DNA from: an uncultured Oscillibacter sp.
Lineage (GTDB): Bacteria > Bacillota > Clostridia > Oscillospirales > Oscillospiraceae
Length of the DNA stretch: 7,326 nucleotides
Direction: 5' to 3'
Assembly: GCA_910584995.1 (NCBI GenBank)
Contig: CAJUDW010000055.1
Span: 1-7,326 of the forward strand
This document shows, piece by piece, positions 5,915 through 7,326 of this stretch (its first letter is position 1; the number at the start of each line of letters is the position of its first letter). The position numbers and the translations under genes are program-made. The notes under the pieces were generated by a model. The model had not been told where the DNA came from and did no database searches. It saw only the letters and a program-made list of their open reading frames with translations.

Positions 5915-5963
5915 GCGCCGCCGCTGACCGGAGTAAAATTCTGGTCAGCGGCGGCGTTTTTTT
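5915..5963 (+). terminator. Strong intrinsic terminator
   Basis: A perfect 14-bp GC-rich stem (CGCCGCCGCTGACC, 5916-5929, with 5943-5956), extended by a G-U and a G-C pair, has a 9-nt AT-rich loop and is followed by seven T (5957-5963). It is a much better terminator than the hairpin right after ssrA and isolates ssrA transcription from the region to the right. No gene is visible between the two terminators. Confidence 0.92.
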
Positions 5964-5987
5964 GCTTTTGGGGGCCTATGAACACTC

Positions 5988-6109
5988 TTGTAAACGTTAT
6001 TTTGTTGTGGGAAATCGTTAATTTATTGAGAAATCGTTATGTTGTTGGGCAATTCCAGCGAATCGAGGAGGATTTCGTTAAAAGATTAGAGGTTTCGTTA
6101 TACTATGGG
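5988..6109 (+). repeat. Five degenerate direct repeats (CGTTA motif) with about 20-bp period
   Basis: CGTTA occurs at 5995, 6016, 6035, 6076 and 6096, so spacings are 21, 19, 41 (twice about 20) and 20 bp. Four copies share a longer upstream match: GGGAAATCGTTA, GAGAAATCGTTA, AGGATTTCGTTA and GAGGTTTCGTTA. The first three are also followed by a T/G-rich arm such as TTTTGTTGTGGG or TGTTGTTGGG. Periods of two DNA turns suggest sites bound side by side on one DNA face by a protein. The spacings are not multiples of three, so this is not a coding repeat. The part 5964-6120 holds no convincing gene. Confidence 0.6.
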
Positions 6110-6120
6110 TGCGCAAGAGG

Positions 6121-6156
6121 AACCCGTCGATTCTGGATAAATAGAATCGGCGGGTT
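6121..6156 (-). terminator. Hairpin at the end of the XRE gene
   Basis: A 14-bp stem with one G-U pair (6121-6134 with 6143-6156; AACCCG...CGGGTT) and an 8-nt loop abuts the XRE stop codon directly. After the stem the - strand reads CCTCTTG, a poor U-tract, so it may be a weak terminator or an mRNA-protecting structure. A -10-like TATACT (6099-6104, + strand) lies just before it. Confidence 0.55.
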
Positions 6157-6459
6157 TCACATTGTTTCCATGAGGTCGAGCAGAAGATTCTTCTGCCGCT
6201 CGGTAAGAGAACTCCATCTCGCAAAAAGGGTACGCTGCTCATCGGTAAGTTGAGCCGGATCAACCTCATCGGCAAAGAACTGCGCCAAGGTTATGCCAAA
6301 TGCTCTGCATACCGCCTCCAAGGTTGGCAGCGTTGGCGCGTTGTTTCGATTAAACATATTTGTAACTGTGGAGTGGGAAAGGCTGGCCTCTTTTGCAAGC
6401 CGATAATCTGTCCACCCTCTTAATTTCATCAAATCTCTGATGCGCTTTTGTACATCCAC
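6157..6459 (-). CDS. XRE-family helix-turn-helix repressor
   Basis: 100 residues: a Cro/C1-type DNA-binding domain at about 4-64 (RIRDLMKLRGWTDYRLAKEA, recognition helix SHSTVTNMF at 28-36, then PTLPTLEAVCRAFGITLAQFF), followed by a short acidic tail (LTDEQRTLFARWSSLTERQK) that probably serves in dimerisation. This compact architecture is common in Clostridial mobile and accessory regions. The start is GTG at 6459: an in-frame stop lies closely upstream, and starting at the internal ATG (residue 11) would remove the first helix. The ribosome site is weak (GGTGG or AAAAGG). It is divergent from the 83-residue gene, and the space between carries inverted repeats, the usual layout of a self-regulating repressor. 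Family is firm; targets are inferred. Confidence 0.93.
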   Translation of the reverse strand: MDVQKRIRDLMKLRGWTDYRLAKEASLSHSTVTNMFNRNNAPTLPTLEAVCRAFGITLAQFFADEVDPAQLTDEQRTLFARWSSLTERQKNLLLDLMETM

Positions 6460-6547
6460 CTTTTGCCACCGCCTTTTCTGTATCTATTCTAAGCCCGTGC
6501 GCGGTAATATAATAGTCAAGATTGGTAGATATTGCATGGCCGCAGAC

Positions 6548-6598
6548 GGGCATATAATTGTTTACTATATGCCCCAAATGTGGCATACTAAACTATGC
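6548..6598. promoter_or_regulatory. Candidate operator with nested inverted repeats and -10
   Basis: GGGCATATA (6548-6556) and TATATGCCC (6566-6574) form a 9-bp inverted repeat with a 9-nt spacer. GCATA (6583-6587) and TATGC (6594-6598) form a second, related repeat. Half-sites share the core GGCATA, and the two centres are about 29-30 bp apart, near three DNA turns. TATAAT (6553-6558, + strand) lies inside the first repeat, with TTGCAT 15 bp upstream, so a bound repressor would block the + promoter. Assignment to the XRE protein is inferred from position. Confidence 0.6.
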
Positions 6599-6617
6599 TG
6601 GAAAAGGAGGCTTACTC

Positions 6618-6869
6618 TTGTCTGAATATAAGACGCTTTTTGAAAAGCTGGCCCAAGACCGTAATATATCGGTTGAAGAAATGCGTTCCATTATTGCGGC
6701 CCGTATTGAAACTGGCATAAGCGATCCTGACCCTGTGCGGCGGGCGCAATGGGAAAAGATACCCCATACCGGGGATGTGCCTTCACCAGAAGAATGGCTG
6801 CGATATGTGGTCGAGAGATTGGAGGATGAGGGGCTGTCTGATCTGCTGCGCTGGTACCCAAACCTTTGA
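6618..6869 (+). CDS. Small 83-residue protein of unknown function, TTG start
   Basis: Starts at TTG (6618), 7 nt after a near-perfect AAGGAGG (6604-6610), giving MSEYKTLFEKLAQDRNISVE. An in-frame ATG at 6558 lies inside the candidate operator and has no ribosome site. The protein is acidic and likely helical, with no membrane segment: a helix at about 3-14, an ISVEEMRSIIAARIE helix at 17-31, the linker SDPDPVRRAQWEKIP (35-49), and PSPEEWLRYVVERLED (56-70). The SDPDP..AQW..IP pattern recalls small Clostridial proteins annotated, weakly, as Spo0A C-terminal-like; I do not treat that as a function. It is divergent from the XRE repressor and likely controlled by it. It could also be a partner protein (antitoxin-like or anti-repressor), but nothing shows this directly. 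Confidence 0.85.
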   Translation: MSEYKTLFEKLAQDRNISVEEMRSIIAARIETGISDPDPVRRAQWEKIPHTGDVPSPEEWLRYVVERLEDEGLSDLLRWYPNL

Positions 6870-7065
6870 ATGGGTCTATTTGTGTAACAGTTAGGAATAA
6901 AGCAATTTTGCAGCCTATTCTTCCAATCATGCGTTGAGAGTCTTGGAACGATATTCAACTTGACTATGTGCGTAGTGTACGGCAATATACTCATGGTTGG
7001 GAGCATCTCGAACAACGCCACATGATCAAAAGAGCATTGTGTGAAAAGCCCAGCCAAAAATAACG
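6870..7065. other. Intergenic stretch without a recognisable gene
   Basis: AT-richer DNA between the small gene and the AraC gene. One frame is open from 6938 to 7063 (41 codons, ending in TAA) and reads like protein (WNDIQLDYVRSVRQYTHGWE), but it has no start codon context and no ribosome site. Competing frames are about as open. It may be a gene relic; I cannot identify it. Confidence 0.35.
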
Positions 7066-7074
7066 TGGTATGAT
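7066..7074 (+). promoter_or_regulatory. Promoter of the AraC-type gene
   Basis: TGG-TATGAT (7066-7074) is an extended -10; no clear -35 is seen. The start would be near 7081, giving a leader of about 65 nt before the ATG at 7146. A weak -35 fits a promoter that needs an activator, perhaps the AraC protein itself (inference). Confidence 0.5.
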
Positions 7075-7145
7075 ATGAGCGTCATAGGGATGAGTCAGAC
7101 GACATTTTCTCATAGCTATGAACATCAATCATAGGAGGTGCTGCA

Positions 7146-7326
7146 ATGCACGCATGGGAAGCAATCGAACAATCTTTGTCTTTTATCGAGGAACACCTGG
7201 CTGAAGAAATTCCGACGGAGGAGTTGGCAAACACCATCGGCCTGTCCCCTTTCTATTTCCAGCGCTTGTTCAAGCGATTGGTGAATAAATCGGTGCAGGA
7301 ATATGTGAAGCTCCGCCGCTTGGCAA
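7146..7326 (+). CDS. AraC-family transcriptional regulator, 5' part
   Basis: Only the first 60 codons are present; the window ends inside the gene. The ATG follows AGGAGGTG (7133-7140). The residues begin an AraC/XylS DNA-binding domain directly at the N-terminus: IEEHLAEEIPTEELANTIGL (14-33), then SPFYFQRLFKRLVNKSVQEYVKLRR (34-58), including the first helix-turn-helix. A DNA-binding domain in this position, as in Rob/SoxS-like proteins, is often followed by a GyrI-like ligand-binding domain, which would lie outside the window. Family is firm; ligand and targets are unknown. Confidence 0.92.
   Translation, partial: MHAWEAIEQSLSFIEEHLAEEIPTEELANTIGLSPFYFQRLFKRLVNKSVQEYVKLRRLA

Noticed and set aside
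5988..6109. Small CRISPR array
   Set aside because: Repeats are short and degenerate, spacing is only about 20 bp in total, and there is no room for spacers or any cas gene.
5837..6253. 138-codon + strand frame across the terminators, repeats and XRE 3' end
   Set aside because: It runs through a strong terminator and antisense to a real gene, has no good ribosome site, and the repeat spacing breaks the frame.
6593..7057. 154-codon - strand frame
   Set aside because: It is mostly antisense to the 83-residue gene and lacks a convincing ribosome site and family resemblance.
6938..7063. Open frame of 41 codons upstream of the AraC gene
   Set aside because: It has no start codon with ribosome site, no recognised family, and equally open competing frames; at most a gene relic.

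Overview
The window looks like chromosome of a GC-rich member of the Firmicutes/Clostridia, most likely an Oscillospiraceae-type gut bacterium. This rests on strong AGGAGG-type ribosome binding sites, sigma-A promoters with extended -10 elements, GC-rich codons, and a one-piece tmRNA whose tag ends in VAVAA. The species cannot be named from the sequence alone.

Positions 1-5812 are core chromosome. The 3' part of an ATP-type PEP carboxykinase (pckA) meets, across a perfect bidirectional terminator, a convergent small protein that resembles a WapI-type immunity protein. That gene diverges from a ModE-like DNA-binding protein, and the two promoters appear to share one palindromic -35 hexamer. 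The ModE-like gene is 2 nt upstream of mnmA (tRNA 2-thiouridylase). Next come smpB, a cyclophilin-type peptidyl-prolyl isomerase, a short-chain dehydrogenase and ssrA (tmRNA), all on the + strand. smpB and ssrA together encode the trans-translation ribosome rescue system, so its protein and RNA partners lie about 1.6 kb apart with two unrelated genes between them.

The character changes after the 3' CCA of ssrA. Positions 5813-6156 hold no convincing gene but are crowded with signals: a long imperfect hairpin, a strong intrinsic terminator, a pair of 13-bp direct repeats, and five copies of a CGTTA-containing motif spaced about 20 bp apart. Beyond lies an AT-richer accessory-looking segment: a small XRE repressor with a GTG start, a divergent 83-residue protein with a TTG start, nested inverted repeats between them that look like an operator, and the first 60 codons of an AraC-family regulator cut by the window end. 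ssrA 3' ends are known insertion sites for genomic islands, so this segment may be one end of an integrated element. No integrase or second att copy is inside the window, so that stays an inference.

I found no CRISPR array, intact insertion sequence, tRNA or rRNA. The most unusual observations are the repeat array downstream of ssrA, the mirror-symmetric divergent promoter, the repressor/small-protein cassette with its nested operator, and a roughly 107-bp inverted-repeat element between smpB and the cyclophilin gene.
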